64,000 nt of DNA from Streptomyces sp. NBC_01317 (GTDB lineage: Bacteria > Actinomycetota > Actinomycetes > Streptomycetales > Streptomycetaceae), in contig NZ_CP108393.1 of assembly GCF_035961655.1 (NCBI RefSeq), positions 7,897,501 to 7,961,500 of the forward strand, written 5' to 3'. The translations under genes were made by a program, and so were the position numbers. The notes beneath the pieces are model-generated. The model searched no databases, was not told the DNA's origin, and worked only from the letters and a program-made list of their open reading frames with translations. Shown here piece after piece: positions 25,684 to 33,987 of this stretch (position 1 is the first letter of the stretch; every line of letters starts with the position of its first letter).

Positions 25684-26301
25684 TCATCCCACGGACACCG
25701 TAGCGCCGTCGCTCCCGGCCGGCCGCCCGTGGGGCGTTTCGCCGAGGAGCCCGGCCAGCAGGGCGTCGGCGGCCGGGGGCAGGAGGCGTGCTCCGTCCGG
25801 TATCGACTCCAGGCCGGTCACCAGGGCGAGGCAGACGTCCGCCGCGTCGGACGGGCTGAGCGTCGCCGTACGGAGGGAAGATCCCGGGTGGCTGCCCGCC
25901 TCGGTGAACAACTCCGTCAGGAGGCCACGCAGTTCCGTCGTGAAGCCGAGGCATACGTCGCCGAACAGCCGGGCCTTCGCGTCCATCAGCTCCGCCGTGT
26001 GCGGCGAATCGCCGGTCAGCCGCAGCACCAGACGGAGCTTCGCGTCCAGGACGCCCCGGACGCGCTCGGCGTACGGGGCGTCGGCCACCGCGGCCTGTCC
26101 CGCCCGTACGAGCGCCTCGGTGTGCAGGCGTTCGGCGAGCCGGCGGAACGCGTCGTCCTTGCTGTTCACGTACTGGTAGACCGCCGACCGCGACACACCC
26201 ATGGTGGAGGCGATGTCGTCCATCGTGGTGCGCCGCACGCCGTACCGGGCGAGACAGTCGTACGTGGCGTCGAGGACCTCGGTGAGCCGGTCGGTGGCCA
26301 C
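25684..26301 (-). CDS. TetR-family regulator
   Basis: A 205-residue regulator. The N-terminal helix-turn-helix reads YGVRRTTMDDIASTMGVSRSAVYQYVNSKDDAF, the standard TetR layout with YQY in the recognition helix. The C-terminal 140 residues form a helical ligand domain. GTG at 26301 starts two bases after the stop of the DJ-1-like gene, so the two form one transcript, and the regulator probably controls it. An inverted repeat at 27030-27055 in front of DJ-1 is the natural candidate site. Confidence 0.88.
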   Translation of the reverse strand: MATDRLTEVLDATYDCLARYGVRRTTMDDIASTMGVSRSAVYQYVNSKDDAFRRLAERLHTEALVRAGQAAVADAPYAERVRGVLDAKLRLVLRLTGDSPHTAELMDAKARLFGDVCLGFTTELRGLLTELFTEAGSHPGSSLRTATLSPSDAADVCLALVTGLESIPDGARLLPPAADALLAGLLGETPHGRPAGSDGATVSVG

Positions 26302-26303
26302 AC

Positions 26304-26999
26304 TCAGCCCAGCAGCTTGAGCAGTTCGGCCGCGAGCGGCGCCGACGAGGACGGGTTCTGCCCGGTGACCAGATTGCGGTCGACCACCACGTGCGGGGCC
26401 CACGACGCGCCCTCCTGGAAGTCTGTACCGATCTCCACCAGCCGGTCCTGGAGCAGCCACTTCGCCCGGTCGGCGAGCCCGCCCTGCCGCTCCTCGTCGT
26501 TGGTGAAACCGGTCACCCGGTAACCGGCGAACGGCGAGGCGCCGTCCACGGCCTCCGCCGCCAGCAGCGCCGCCGGGCCGTGGCACACGATGCCGAGGGG
26601 CTTGCCCGAGGCCAGGGTCGCGGTGAGCAGCTTCCCGGAGTCCGCGTCGACGGCCAGATCCTCCATCGGACCGTGACCGCCCGGGTAGAAGACCGCGTCG
26701 AAGTCGGTGAGGTCCACCTCCGCCAGCTTCACGGGGTGCTGGAGCTCGGTCATCGACGCCAGGGCGCGGATGATCTCGTCGGCGCCTTCCTGGCCACCGT
26801 TGACGCCGGGGGAGAGGCTCCCCTTGTCGACGGTCGGCACCACGCCGCCCGGGGTGGCGACCACGATCTCGTGGCCGGCTCCCTTGATCGCCCGGTACGG
26901 AGCCACCGCCTCCTCGGCCCAGTACCCGCTCGGGTGCCGCGTGCCGTCCGCCAGCGTCCAGTGGTCGGCGCCGGTCAGTACAAAAAGGATCTTCGCCAT
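26304..26999 (-). CDS. DJ-1/PfpI (Hsp31-like) family protein
   Basis: A 231-residue protein of the DJ-1/PfpI superfamily. GIVCHGPAAL carries the nucleophilic Cys at the elbow, and the acidic partner lies in FYPGGHGPMEDLA. Members act as glyoxalases or deglycases (methylglyoxal detoxification), chaperones or amidotransferase-like hydrolases; sequence alone does not choose. ATG 26999 is preceded by GAGA; a nine-residue upstream extension (27026) is less likely. It is co-transcribed with the TetR gene that begins two bases downstream. Confidence 0.87.
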   Translation of the reverse strand: MAKILFVLTGADHWTLADGTRHPSGYWAEEAVAPYRAIKGAGHEIVVATPGGVVPTVDKGSLSPGVNGGQEGADEIIRALASMTELQHPVKLAEVDLTDFDAVFYPGGHGPMEDLAVDADSGKLLTATLASGKPLGIVCHGPAALLAAEAVDGASPFAGYRVTGFTNDEERQGGLADRAKWLLQDRLVEIGTDFQEGASWAPHVVVDRNLVTGQNPSSSAPLAAELLKLLG

Positions 27000-27029
27000 G
27001 TCACGTCTCTCGCATCTGTACCGCACAGT

Positions 27030-27055
27030 CTGACGTTCTGCACTCTGATCGTCAG
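27030..27055. promoter_or_regulatory. Inverted repeat in the DJ-1/TetR promoter region
   Basis: CTGACG and CGTCAG are inverted with a 14-base spacer. The site is 31 bases upstream of the DJ-1 start and could bind the TetR dimer encoded in the same operon. Confidence 0.4.
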
Positions 27056-27135
27056 TACGCTTACCTCGTCGAACCTAGTCCTTCGGACGGCGAGAAGCGA
27101 GCACGTCATGGCCCGGTGAGCCGCATGATGATCAC

Positions 27136-28611
27136 ATGACGGACGCATTCCTGAGCGGTACGGAAACGGCCTGGCGCGCGCTCGGCGGCGACCCCCGCCT
27201 GCTCTCCCGGGTCTCGGTCGCGGCACGGGAGCACGCCCTGCCGGCCCGGCTTCCGGTACGGGAACTGGCCCGCGCCTGCGTGGCGGCCTGCGCCCTCGCC
27301 GCCGCCGAGCTGGCCTCGGCGCGAACCGGACGGGAGGTGCCCGCCGTACGGGTCGACGACGGCGCCGTCGCCACGGCCTTCGTCAGCGAGCGGCACCTGC
27401 TCGTCGACGGCAGGGCGCCGGTCGCCTTCGCCGGGCTGTCCCGCTTCTGGCGGACCGCGGACGGCTGGGTCCGTACCCACGCCAACTACCCGCACCACCG
27501 CGCCCGTCTGCTCTCCGCGCTCGGCCTCACGGAGGAGGCCGCCTCGGTCGAACGGGTGGCGGCGATCCTCGCCGACCGCCAAGCCCAGGACGTGGAGGAC
27601 GAGGTGTCCGCGGCCGGGGGACTGGCCGTCGCGCTGCGCACCGCGCGGGAATGGGCCGCGCATCCGCAGGCCGCCGCGGTGGCGGCCCGTCCGCTCCTGG
27701 ACCTGCGGCCGGTCGACGGTTCAGCCCCGGCTACGGGCGTCCGCCGCCTGCCACCGCTCGGGAGCGACCCGCTGCTGCCCGCCGCAGGGGTACGGGTCCT
27801 CGACCTGACCCGCGTGATCGCCGGACCCGTCGCCACCAGGACGCTCGCCCTCCTCGGCGCCGACGTCCTGCGGGTGGACCCACCGGGCCTGCCCGAACTG
27901 CCCGACCAGCACACCGACACGGGCTTCGGGAAACGCTCCACGCGGCTCGACCTCGGCGACACCCGCGACCGGGCGGCCTTCGAGGAGCTGCTGACCCTGG
28001 CCGACGTCGTGGTCACCGGTTACCGCCCCGGCGCCCTGGACCGGTTCGGCCTCGCCCCCGAGGCCCTCGCCGAACGCCGGCCGGGACTTGTCGTGGCCCA
28101 GCTGTCCGCCTGGGGGGACCACGGCCCCTGGGCGGGCCGGCGCGGTTTCGACAGCCTCGTCCAGGTCGCCGCCGGGATCGCGGTCGCCGAAGGATCCACT
28201 GAACAGCCCGGCACCCTCCCGGCACAGGCGCTGGACCACGGCACGGGCTACCTGCTGGCCGCCGCCGTGCTCAGGGGCCTCACCCGACAGCTCGGTGGCG
28301 CGGGGGCCCTGGCCGTACGGCCGGTCCTCGCCCGTACGGCCCACTGGCTGCTGCACGACCTGGCTCCGGACACGGGACAGACAGGCGCCGGGCAGACAGG
28401 CGCCGGACAGATCCACGCCGCCTACGACCCGGACCACCTCGCCCCCTGGCTCGCCGAGACCGACAGCGCGCTCGGCGGACTGCGGTACGCCCGGCCGCCC
28501 GTCGCCTTCGACGGCGGCCCCGAGGACTGGGCGAGGCCGCCGGGGCCGTGGGGCACGGACGACCCCGTGTGGAGTGCGCGACGTCAGGACCGCGCCGGCG
28601 GCGACACGTAG
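27136..28611 (+). CDS. CaiB/BaiF-type (family III) CoA transferase
   Basis: A 491-residue protein. From about residue 215 the family III fold begins: VRVLDLTRVIAGPVATRTLALLGADVLRVDPPG, then LDLGDTRDRAAFEELLTLADVVVTGYRPGALDRFGL, and GFDSLVQVAAG, whose Asp is the catalytic residue position. The first 210 residues are an extension related to the second half seen in longer actinobacterial homologues. Family III enzymes swap CoA between acyl groups through an aspartyl-CoA anhydride; the substrate is unknown. A 15-bp duplication near 28381-28410 encodes QTGAG twice. The end overlaps the convergent membrane gene by 28 bases. Confidence 0.85.
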   Translation: MTDAFLSGTETAWRALGGDPRLLSRVSVAAREHALPARLPVRELARACVAACALAAAELASARTGREVPAVRVDDGAVATAFVSERHLLVDGRAPVAFAGLSRFWRTADGWVRTHANYPHHRARLLSALGLTEEAASVERVAAILADRQAQDVEDEVSAAGGLAVALRTAREWAAHPQAAAVAARPLLDLRPVDGSAPATGVRRLPPLGSDPLLPAAGVRVLDLTRVIAGPVATRTLALLGADVLRVDPPGLPELPDQHTDTGFGKRSTRLDLGDTRDRAAFEELLTLADVVVTGYRPGALDRFGLAPEALAERRPGLVVAQLSAWGDHGPWAGRRGFDSLVQVAAGIAVAEGSTEQPGTLPAQALDHGTGYLLAAAVLRGLTRQLGGAGALAVRPVLARTAHWLLHDLAPDTGQTGAGQTGAGQIHAAYDPDHLAPWLAETDSALGGLRYARPPVAFDGGPEDWARPPGPWGTDDPVWSARRQDRAGGDT

Positions 28612-30095
28612 AGACGGGACGCGGCCTGTCCCGGCAGCGGCGGCAGCGGGACGGACCGCCACCCCCGCGCGTACCCGGGCGCGGGCCTGCCCGGGGCCAC
28701 CAGCACCCCCACGGGCTGCCGCCCGGCCAGCTCCAGCAGGCCCGTACGCGAGATGCTGCCGTCATGGCCGGCGAGCTGCCGCGACGAACAGCCCGCCTGG
28801 AAGGCGATCCGTACGGATTCGTTGCCGGTCACCGTGCACGGCGGCCGTACCCCCTGGCGGTGCAGCTCGGTGGAGATACGGGCCAGGGTGTCCCGGGTGG
28901 CCCGGCTGCGCGACACGAGCCGGTCCGCCGTCACGTACTGCGACCCGGCATGGGCCAGCAGGACCACGCCGATCACCGCGACGGCCATCGGCCGCAGCAC
29001 CGGCCGCGCCGCCGTCACGAGCCGCCACAGACAGAACGCGACGGGCAGCGCGAGCAGCGCGTACGTCGGCAGCAGGAACCGCGCCGCCGCGTAGTCGATC
29101 GTCAGCAGGTACGGCACCGCGAGGACCAGCCCGGTCAGAGTCGGCAGCAGTACGACGGCCCGCAGCGGGGTGCGCGCGGCGGCCCACACCCCGCCCGCCG
29201 CGAGAACCGGCAGGGCGAACCACCAGAGGGCCGTCGCCGGATCGTGCCATCGCATGTCGCACGGCCGGCACAGCGACCGCCCCTCCAGCGCCCGCAGTTG
29301 GTGACCGAAGGCGGGATGCCAGCCCAGCCCGCCCTGGATCTCACCGGCACGGCGCAACCGGGTGGCGAGCCCGCCGTACGAGAGGTACGCCTCGACGACC
29401 CACGCGGAGGCGCCGACGGCCGCACCCACGGCCAGGATCGCCAGGACGGCCGGGCGGCGCCACGACCGTACCCACAAGGCGGCCACCGCGAGCGGCGCGA
29501 CCAGCCAGCACGCGTCGGTGGGGCGCATCAGCGCCGCCACCGCCACCGCAGAGCCCAGGCCGATGCGCGCCGCGCGGTCCCCAGGGTCGAGTACGGCACG
29601 CAGGAAGCAGCCCACCGCGACGAGTGCCGCGAAGGCGACCCACAGGTTGGGCATGACCTGCGGCCCGTAGAAGAGCGTGATCCACAGCGTCGCGAACAGC
29701 GCCCCGGCGAGCGTGAGCACCGCGACCGGCAGCAGCCGCCGCCACACCTGGAGCCCCAGGAGGAGAGCGACGCCGGACAGCAGGGCGAGATAGCAGCGCA
29801 GCACGTCCACGGACGTGGTGAACGCGGCCACCGGCGCCACGAGGAAGCTGATGCCCCGGGCGCGCGGCGCGCTGAAGAACGCCGCCGGCGCGTGCGGGCT
29901 GACCTGGCTGACGTACACCGTCTCGTCCCACCCCAGCCCCATGCCGGGCATCATCAGGACCGCCTGGGCGGCCACGAAGGCCACCGCGACCAGGACAAAC
30001 GAGAGCGGCGGACGCGCGGCGCGCCCGCCGCCCCGGTCCGCGTCGGCGCGAGGATCCTTCTCCGGCAGGTCCGTGGCGGGAGACGCTTGCTGCAT
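28584..30095 (-). CDS. Polytopic membrane protein, GT-C glycosyltransferase-like
   Basis: A 503-residue protein with 10 or more membrane segments starting near residue 30. GWDETVYVSQ in the first outside loop places an Asp-Glu pair just as in ArnT/PMT-type GT-C transferases, which use it to handle polyprenyl-phosphate sugars. The C-terminal 120 residues are soluble, with CTVTGNESVRIAFQAGC. Sugar donor and acceptor are unknown, so GT-C is an inference from topology and the DE motif. It starts with MQQASPATD at 30095; the CoA transferase converges on it. Confidence 0.65.
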   Translation of the reverse strand: MQQASPATDLPEKDPRADADRGGGRAARPPLSFVLVAVAFVAAQAVLMMPGMGLGWDETVYVSQVSPHAPAAFFSAPRARGISFLVAPVAAFTTSVDVLRCYLALLSGVALLLGLQVWRRLLPVAVLTLAGALFATLWITLFYGPQVMPNLWVAFAALVAVGCFLRAVLDPGDRAARIGLGSAVAVAALMRPTDACWLVAPLAVAALWVRSWRRPAVLAILAVGAAVGASAWVVEAYLSYGGLATRLRRAGEIQGGLGWHPAFGHQLRALEGRSLCRPCDMRWHDPATALWWFALPVLAAGGVWAAARTPLRAVVLLPTLTGLVLAVPYLLTIDYAAARFLLPTYALLALPVAFCLWRLVTAARPVLRPMAVAVIGVVLLAHAGSQYVTADRLVSRSRATRDTLARISTELHRQGVRPPCTVTGNESVRIAFQAGCSSRQLAGHDGSISRTGLLELAGRQPVGVLVAPGRPAPGYARGWRSVPLPPLPGQAASRLYVSPPARS

Positions 30096-30235
30096 GGCGC
30101 CACGCTGGGGCCGGAGCCCCTGCCACGGCGTGCGACACCGGCGGGCGTTCGAATGATCGCCCCCGAAAGGACCCCGGCCGTCGTCCGTCCGAGTGAAGCG
30201 GCGGTGACGACGGCCGGTGCCCGTGGCGTATCGCC

Positions 30236-30282
30236 GTCAGATCAGGTGAGGGCCCGTCAGATGTCCTCAGATGCGGTCAGAT
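30236..30282. repeat. Short GTCAGAT repeats at a gene end
   Basis: GTCAGAT occurs at 30236, 30256 and 30276, with CTCAGAT at 30266, giving a 10-base periodicity that runs into the stop codon of the ammonia-lyase-like gene. Function unknown; possibly slippage. Confidence 0.6.
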
Positions 30283-32037
30283 CCCGTCGGGACGCAGCGC
30301 GCCCGCGCCGACGAGAGCGTTGGCCTTGCGGACGTCCGGTGTCATCCACCGGTCCTCACCCAGCACCTCCACCGCCTCCCGGAAACGCTGATGGAGCGCG
30401 TCGGTCGCCTTGGCCAGGTGCAGCGATCCCATCGCGGGGCGCGCCAGATCGATGCCCTGCGCGGCCAGCAGGAATTGCACGGCCAGGACCGTCTCGGCCC
30501 GGACGAGGTTGTCGTCCAGGTTGCGCACCGACGCCATCGCCATCGTGTTGTGGTCCTCCTGCCCGAACTTCTCCGGCCGTGACAGCACCCCGGCCGGCAT
30601 CGCCCGCGTCTGCATCTCGGGGATCAGCGCCGCGCCCACCGTCTGGACCTGCACCATCCCGGAGTTGAGACCGACCGGCGGCGCCGCCAGGTTGTCCGGC
30701 AGGCCGTAACTCCACTTGGAGGCGATCAGCCGTCCCGACAGTTCATGGCTGAGCACCGACACATCCGTGACCTGCGCGTTGAGGGTGTCGATCGCGTGCC
30801 CGATCTGCGCGCCGTCCCAGTTGCCGCCCATCACGAACTCGTGCCCGCCGCCGTCCCGGGGGAACAGGAGGGGGTTGGACGTCGACGCGTTGGCCTCGCG
30901 CGTGATGATCGTGTCCGCCTCGTCGAGCGTCTGACGGAGCGTCGCGGCGATGTGCGGAGCGGCCCGTACGGAGACCGCGTCCTGCACTCGGGGCGACGTC
31001 TCCCCGAACTGCTTCCTGCCCTTCTCCGTCATCCACTCGCTGTTCGCGGTCAAGGCCCGCAGCTTGGCGGCTTCCTCCTCCTCGGCGGGGATCCGCCGCT
31101 CCGCGTGGGTCCGCGCGTCCAGGGAACCCGCCTCGGCCCGGGTGGCCTCCAGGAACAGGGCGAACGCCCCCAAGAACTGATCGAGGAGGGACTCCGCGCG
31201 GTACGTGGCCGCCACGTACCGGGCCGTCAGCACCCCGCTGCCGCTGATCAGCGGCAACGCCTCGCCCGCCTCCAGCTCGAACGTACGCGGCAGCCCCGCC
31301 TCGGCGAGGACATCGCCCGCCGGCCGCTCCTGGCCGCCGCGCAGCCGGGCCGTCGCCCCCTCCCCGGTCAGCACCAGCCCGGCCGCCGCCATCGGCTGGA
31401 GATCGCCGGTGCCGAGCGACCCGACGGACGGCATGACCGGGGTCACCCCGGCGTTGACCAGGGCCAGCATGCGCCGCACCATGTCGGGGCGTACGCCCAT
31501 GTGCGCGCGGGCCATGGCGTTCGCGCGGAGCACCAGCGCGAGGCGGGCCACGCCCGCTGACAGCTCACTGCCCGTGCCCGCCGCGTGGGAGTTGAGGATA
31601 CGGCGCTGGAAATCGCGCTGTTCCTCGTCCGAGAGCGGATGGTCCTTGAGCGGGCCCAGGGCCTGGTTCCAGCCGTAGACGCGCTGACCGGCCTTGAGGG
31701 CGTCGAGCGCGCCCGCCCGGGCAGCGCGCATCCGGTCCGCCGCCGCGTCCGACAGCCGCACCGCACCGGCCGTCCCGCGCAGCACCGCTCTCATCTGGGG
31801 GACCGTCAGGTGGTTCCCGTCCAGGGTGATGGTCGCGGCGGCCCGCGCCGCCGGGGTGGACGCGATGTGCACCGGGCGGGCGACGACGGGGCCTGCCGAG
31901 CCGGGCACCAGGACGACCACGGCGGCCGTCATGGCCGCGGCCCAGATCCGGAGGCGGGGGGTGTGGCCGCGCGGACGTCGCACAAGGACGGATGCGGAAA
32001 ACTCGCGGAATGGTTCTGAGAAGGAGGAAGGGATCAC
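30277..32037 (-). CDS. Histidine/phenylalanine ammonia-lyase family protein with N-terminal export signal and altered MIO motif
   Basis: A 586-residue protein of the HAL/PAL superfamily. Landmarks are VYGWNQALG (Tyr121; canonical enzymes have YGxNTGFG), SVGSLGTGDLQPM (204-216), EANASTSNPLLFP and GQEDHNTMAMAS. The motif that cyclises to the MIO cofactor is normally Ala-Ser-Gly; here it is Gly209-Thr210-Gly211. The first 55 residues contain basic residues, a hydrophobic stretch (IWAAAMTAAVVVLVPGSAG) and an Ala/Pro region, so it is probably exported, which is unusual for the family. GTG 32037 is the predicted start. If MIO cannot form, it may be a non-lyase relative. Confidence 0.8.
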   Translation of the reverse strand: MIPSSFSEPFREFSASVLVRRPRGHTPRLRIWAAAMTAAVVVLVPGSAGPVVARPVHIASTPAARAAATITLDGNHLTVPQMRAVLRGTAGAVRLSDAAADRMRAARAGALDALKAGQRVYGWNQALGPLKDHPLSDEEQRDFQRRILNSHAAGTGSELSAGVARLALVLRANAMARAHMGVRPDMVRRMLALVNAGVTPVMPSVGSLGTGDLQPMAAAGLVLTGEGATARLRGGQERPAGDVLAEAGLPRTFELEAGEALPLISGSGVLTARYVAATYRAESLLDQFLGAFALFLEATRAEAGSLDARTHAERRIPAEEEEAAKLRALTANSEWMTEKGRKQFGETSPRVQDAVSVRAAPHIAATLRQTLDEADTIITREANASTSNPLLFPRDGGGHEFVMGGNWDGAQIGHAIDTLNAQVTDVSVLSHELSGRLIASKWSYGLPDNLAAPPVGLNSGMVQVQTVGAALIPEMQTRAMPAGVLSRPEKFGQEDHNTMAMASVRNLDDNLVRAETVLAVQFLLAAQGIDLARPAMGSLHLAKATDALHQRFREAVEVLGEDRWMTPDVRKANALVGAGALRPDGI

Positions 32038-32177
32038 GTCTCTGTGTTCGGCAGACCGCCTGATTTCCTCAAAGAAGTCCTACAAACGGGGCTTACATGC
32101 TGGACAGACCGTCATGAACTTCCCAGACTTCCCCTGGCGGCTCCCCGGCCGCCGCCCGCGATCAAGGGAGCGTGCCG

Positions 32178-32912
32178 GTGTCGGTCATCCTTCGGGACGC
32201 GTGGTCGACCCTGGTGCCGGGGCGTGACGTCAAGCATGGCCCGCTGCCCCCGCTGCTGGTCGGGCTCACGCTGGTCACCGGCCTGGTCGACGCGTTCAGT
32301 TACCTCGTGCTCGGCCATGTCTTCGTGGCGAACATGACGGGCAACGTCGTCTTCCTGGCCTTCGCCGTCCTCGGAGCATCCGGATTCTCCGTCGCCGCCT
32401 CCGCCACCGCCCTGGGAGCGTTCCTGGTCGGCGCGCTGGCCGGGGGGCGGCTCGTCCACCAGGTCCACCGGCACCGCGGGAAGATGCTGTACGGGGCACT
32501 GGGCCTGGAGGCGGTGCTCGTCCTGGCCTCCTACCTCACCGCCGAGTTGGTCGACTCCCCGTCCTCGGGCGGCGCCCGCTACGTCCTGATCGTGCTCCTC
32601 GGCGTGGCGATGGGAGTGCAGAACGCGGTGGCGCGGGCGCTGACGGTCCCCGACCTGACCACCACGGTCCTCACCATGACGCTCACCGGGATGGCCGCGG
32701 ACAGCCGGCTGGCGGGTGGTCCCGGCGGCAAGATCGGCAGGCGTTCCCTGTCGGCGGTGGCCTTGTTCCTGGGCGCCCTGATCGGCGCGGCGACCGTGTT
32801 GCACTCCGACGACGCGGTGCCGCTGCTGATCGGCGGGCTGTTGCTGGCGCTCGCGTTCCTGGCGGCGTTCTCGCTGCCGCGCGCCACGGCGGAGTGGGTC
32901 GGCGGCAAGTGA
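32178..32912 (+). CDS. DUF1275 (YoaK-like) membrane protein
   Basis: A 244-residue membrane protein of the DUF1275 family. Six segments are visible; the family marks are VTGLVDAFSYLVLGHVFVANMTGN and LGVAMGVQNAVARALTVPDLTTTVLTMTLTG, with a conserved Asn and Thr in the pair of half-repeats. AAGGGAG is 7 bases from GTG 32178, so that start is preferred to GTG 32172, which is too close. Function is not established; the fold suggests a small transporter. It is divergent from the ammonia-lyase-like gene. Confidence 0.87.
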   Translation: MSVILRDAWSTLVPGRDVKHGPLPPLLVGLTLVTGLVDAFSYLVLGHVFVANMTGNVVFLAFAVLGASGFSVAASATALGAFLVGALAGGRLVHQVHRHRGKMLYGALGLEAVLVLASYLTAELVDSPSSGGARYVLIVLLGVAMGVQNAVARALTVPDLTTTVLTMTLTGMAADSRLAGGPGGKIGRRSLSAVALFLGALIGAATVLHSDDAVPLLIGGLLLALAFLAAFSLPRATAEWVGGK

Positions 32913-32964
32913 CGGCCGCTCAGCTGCTCAGTCGCTCTGCCGCCTGGCTGTCGTTTCGGCCCGG

Positions 32965-33420
32965 TCAGGGCGTGGGTGTCGCGGTCTCCGCCTTCGGCGT
33001 GGCCGCGAGGAGCCGCCGACGCGTCTCCTTCTCCTGCGCCCGACGGGCCGTGACATCACGGATGACGGCCCCGACATGGCCGGCGGTCCCGTCGGCGGCG
33101 GTCAGCAGCACCACGCTGAACTCGATCGACACCGTGCTGCCGTCGGCGGTGAGGGCGGGTACGGCGAGGAGGTCTTCGTCCCCGTACTTGCTGGTCCCCG
33201 AGGCCATGGCGGCCACAAAGCCGTCCCAATGGCGTTGCCTGTGCTTCTCGGGGATGATCACGTCCAGGTTGCGGCCGTCGACCTCGGCCGCCGAGTAGCC
33301 GAAGATCCGCTCCGCGCCACGGTTCCAGTACCGGATCAGACCCTCGCGGTCGATGATCACGATGCCGTCGGGGGCCCGGGAAGCCATTCCCAGTACGACG
33401 TCGGGGTCCAGGTCTTCCAT
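32965..33420 (-). CDS. Single PAS-domain sensor protein
   Basis: A 151-residue protein consisting of one PAS domain: APDGIVIIDREGLIRYWNRGAERIFGYSAAEVDGRNL, then IIPEKHRQRHWDGF, and the closing strand VGAVIRDVTARRAQEKE. It ends with a short Ala/Thr/Pro tail and has no output domain, so it must act through a partner. PAS domains bind haem, flavin or small ligands. GGAGG six bases before ATG 33420 supports the start. It is close to the multi-domain SpoIIE phosphatase gene, which also carries PAS domains. Confidence 0.85.
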   Translation of the reverse strand: MEDLDPDVVLGMASRAPDGIVIIDREGLIRYWNRGAERIFGYSAAEVDGRNLDVIIPEKHRQRHWDGFVAAMASGTSKYGDEDLLAVPALTADGSTVSIEFSVVLLTAADGTAGHVGAVIRDVTARRAQEKETRRRLLAATPKAETATPTP

Positions 33421-33537
33421 GTCGCCTCCGAGAAAGAAAATTCCATTGGGTCGCGGACGCGGATCCTGTGGGCGAGTGTATACAGTCGACGACGCTTCCG
33501 GCGAGACCCTGCCACCGTTCCGGCCCTGCCGCCCGCC

Positions 33538-33543
33538 TAGGGT
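33538..33543 (+). promoter_or_regulatory. -10 element of a probable leaderless promoter
   Basis: TAGGGT ends seven bases before the ATG at 33551, the spacing expected for a leaderless transcript. An in-frame GTG six bases before the ATG is an alternative start. Confidence 0.4.
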
Positions 33544-33550
33544 GGTGATC

Positions 33551-33955
33551 ATGAGCGGTGAGAAGGATCTGCGCGCCTTGCTGAGCGGTATGCGCCCCGA
33601 ACCGAACCCCGGACGCTACGTCTTCACGACCGTCGGGGGCCCCGACGGGATCCCCTCCGGCGTGACGCCCGTGGTGACGGTCGCCGAACGGGAGGGGCTG
33701 ACGCTGGTGGCCCGCCTGGAGGAGGCGGACGCGGCGGGACTTCCGTACGACTACGTGGCGGGGTGGATCACCCTGCGCGTGCACTCCGCCCTGGAGGCGG
33801 TCGGCCTGACGGCCGCGGTCGCCCAGGAAATGGCTTCGGCGGGCGTCAGCTGCAACGTGGTCGCCGGTTTCCACCACGACCACCTGTTCGTCCCGTACGA
33901 GAGGGCCGCCGAGGCCGTCGCGCTGCTGGAAGGCCTGGCGGACCGGTCGGGCTGA
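33551..33955 (+). CDS. ACT-domain protein
   Basis: A 134-residue protein made of two ACT-like units: RYVFTTVGG...GVTPVVTVAEREGLTLVARLEEA and AGWITLRVHSALEAVGLTAAVAQEMASAGVSCNVVAGFHHDHLFVPYERAAEAV. ACT units bind amino acids or other small ligands. The size and sequence match the small stand-alone ACT proteins of the CASTOR-like group; no target is known. It is divergent from the PAS gene and converges with the SpoIIE phosphatase gene. Confidence 0.78.
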   Translation: MSGEKDLRALLSGMRPEPNPGRYVFTTVGGPDGIPSGVTPVVTVAEREGLTLVARLEEADAAGLPYDYVAGWITLRVHSALEAVGLTAAVAQEMASAGVSCNVVAGFHHDHLFVPYERAAEAVALLEGLADRSG

Positions 33956-33987
33956 CGTCCGGGCGTCTGCGAATCCCGCGTCGGCTC

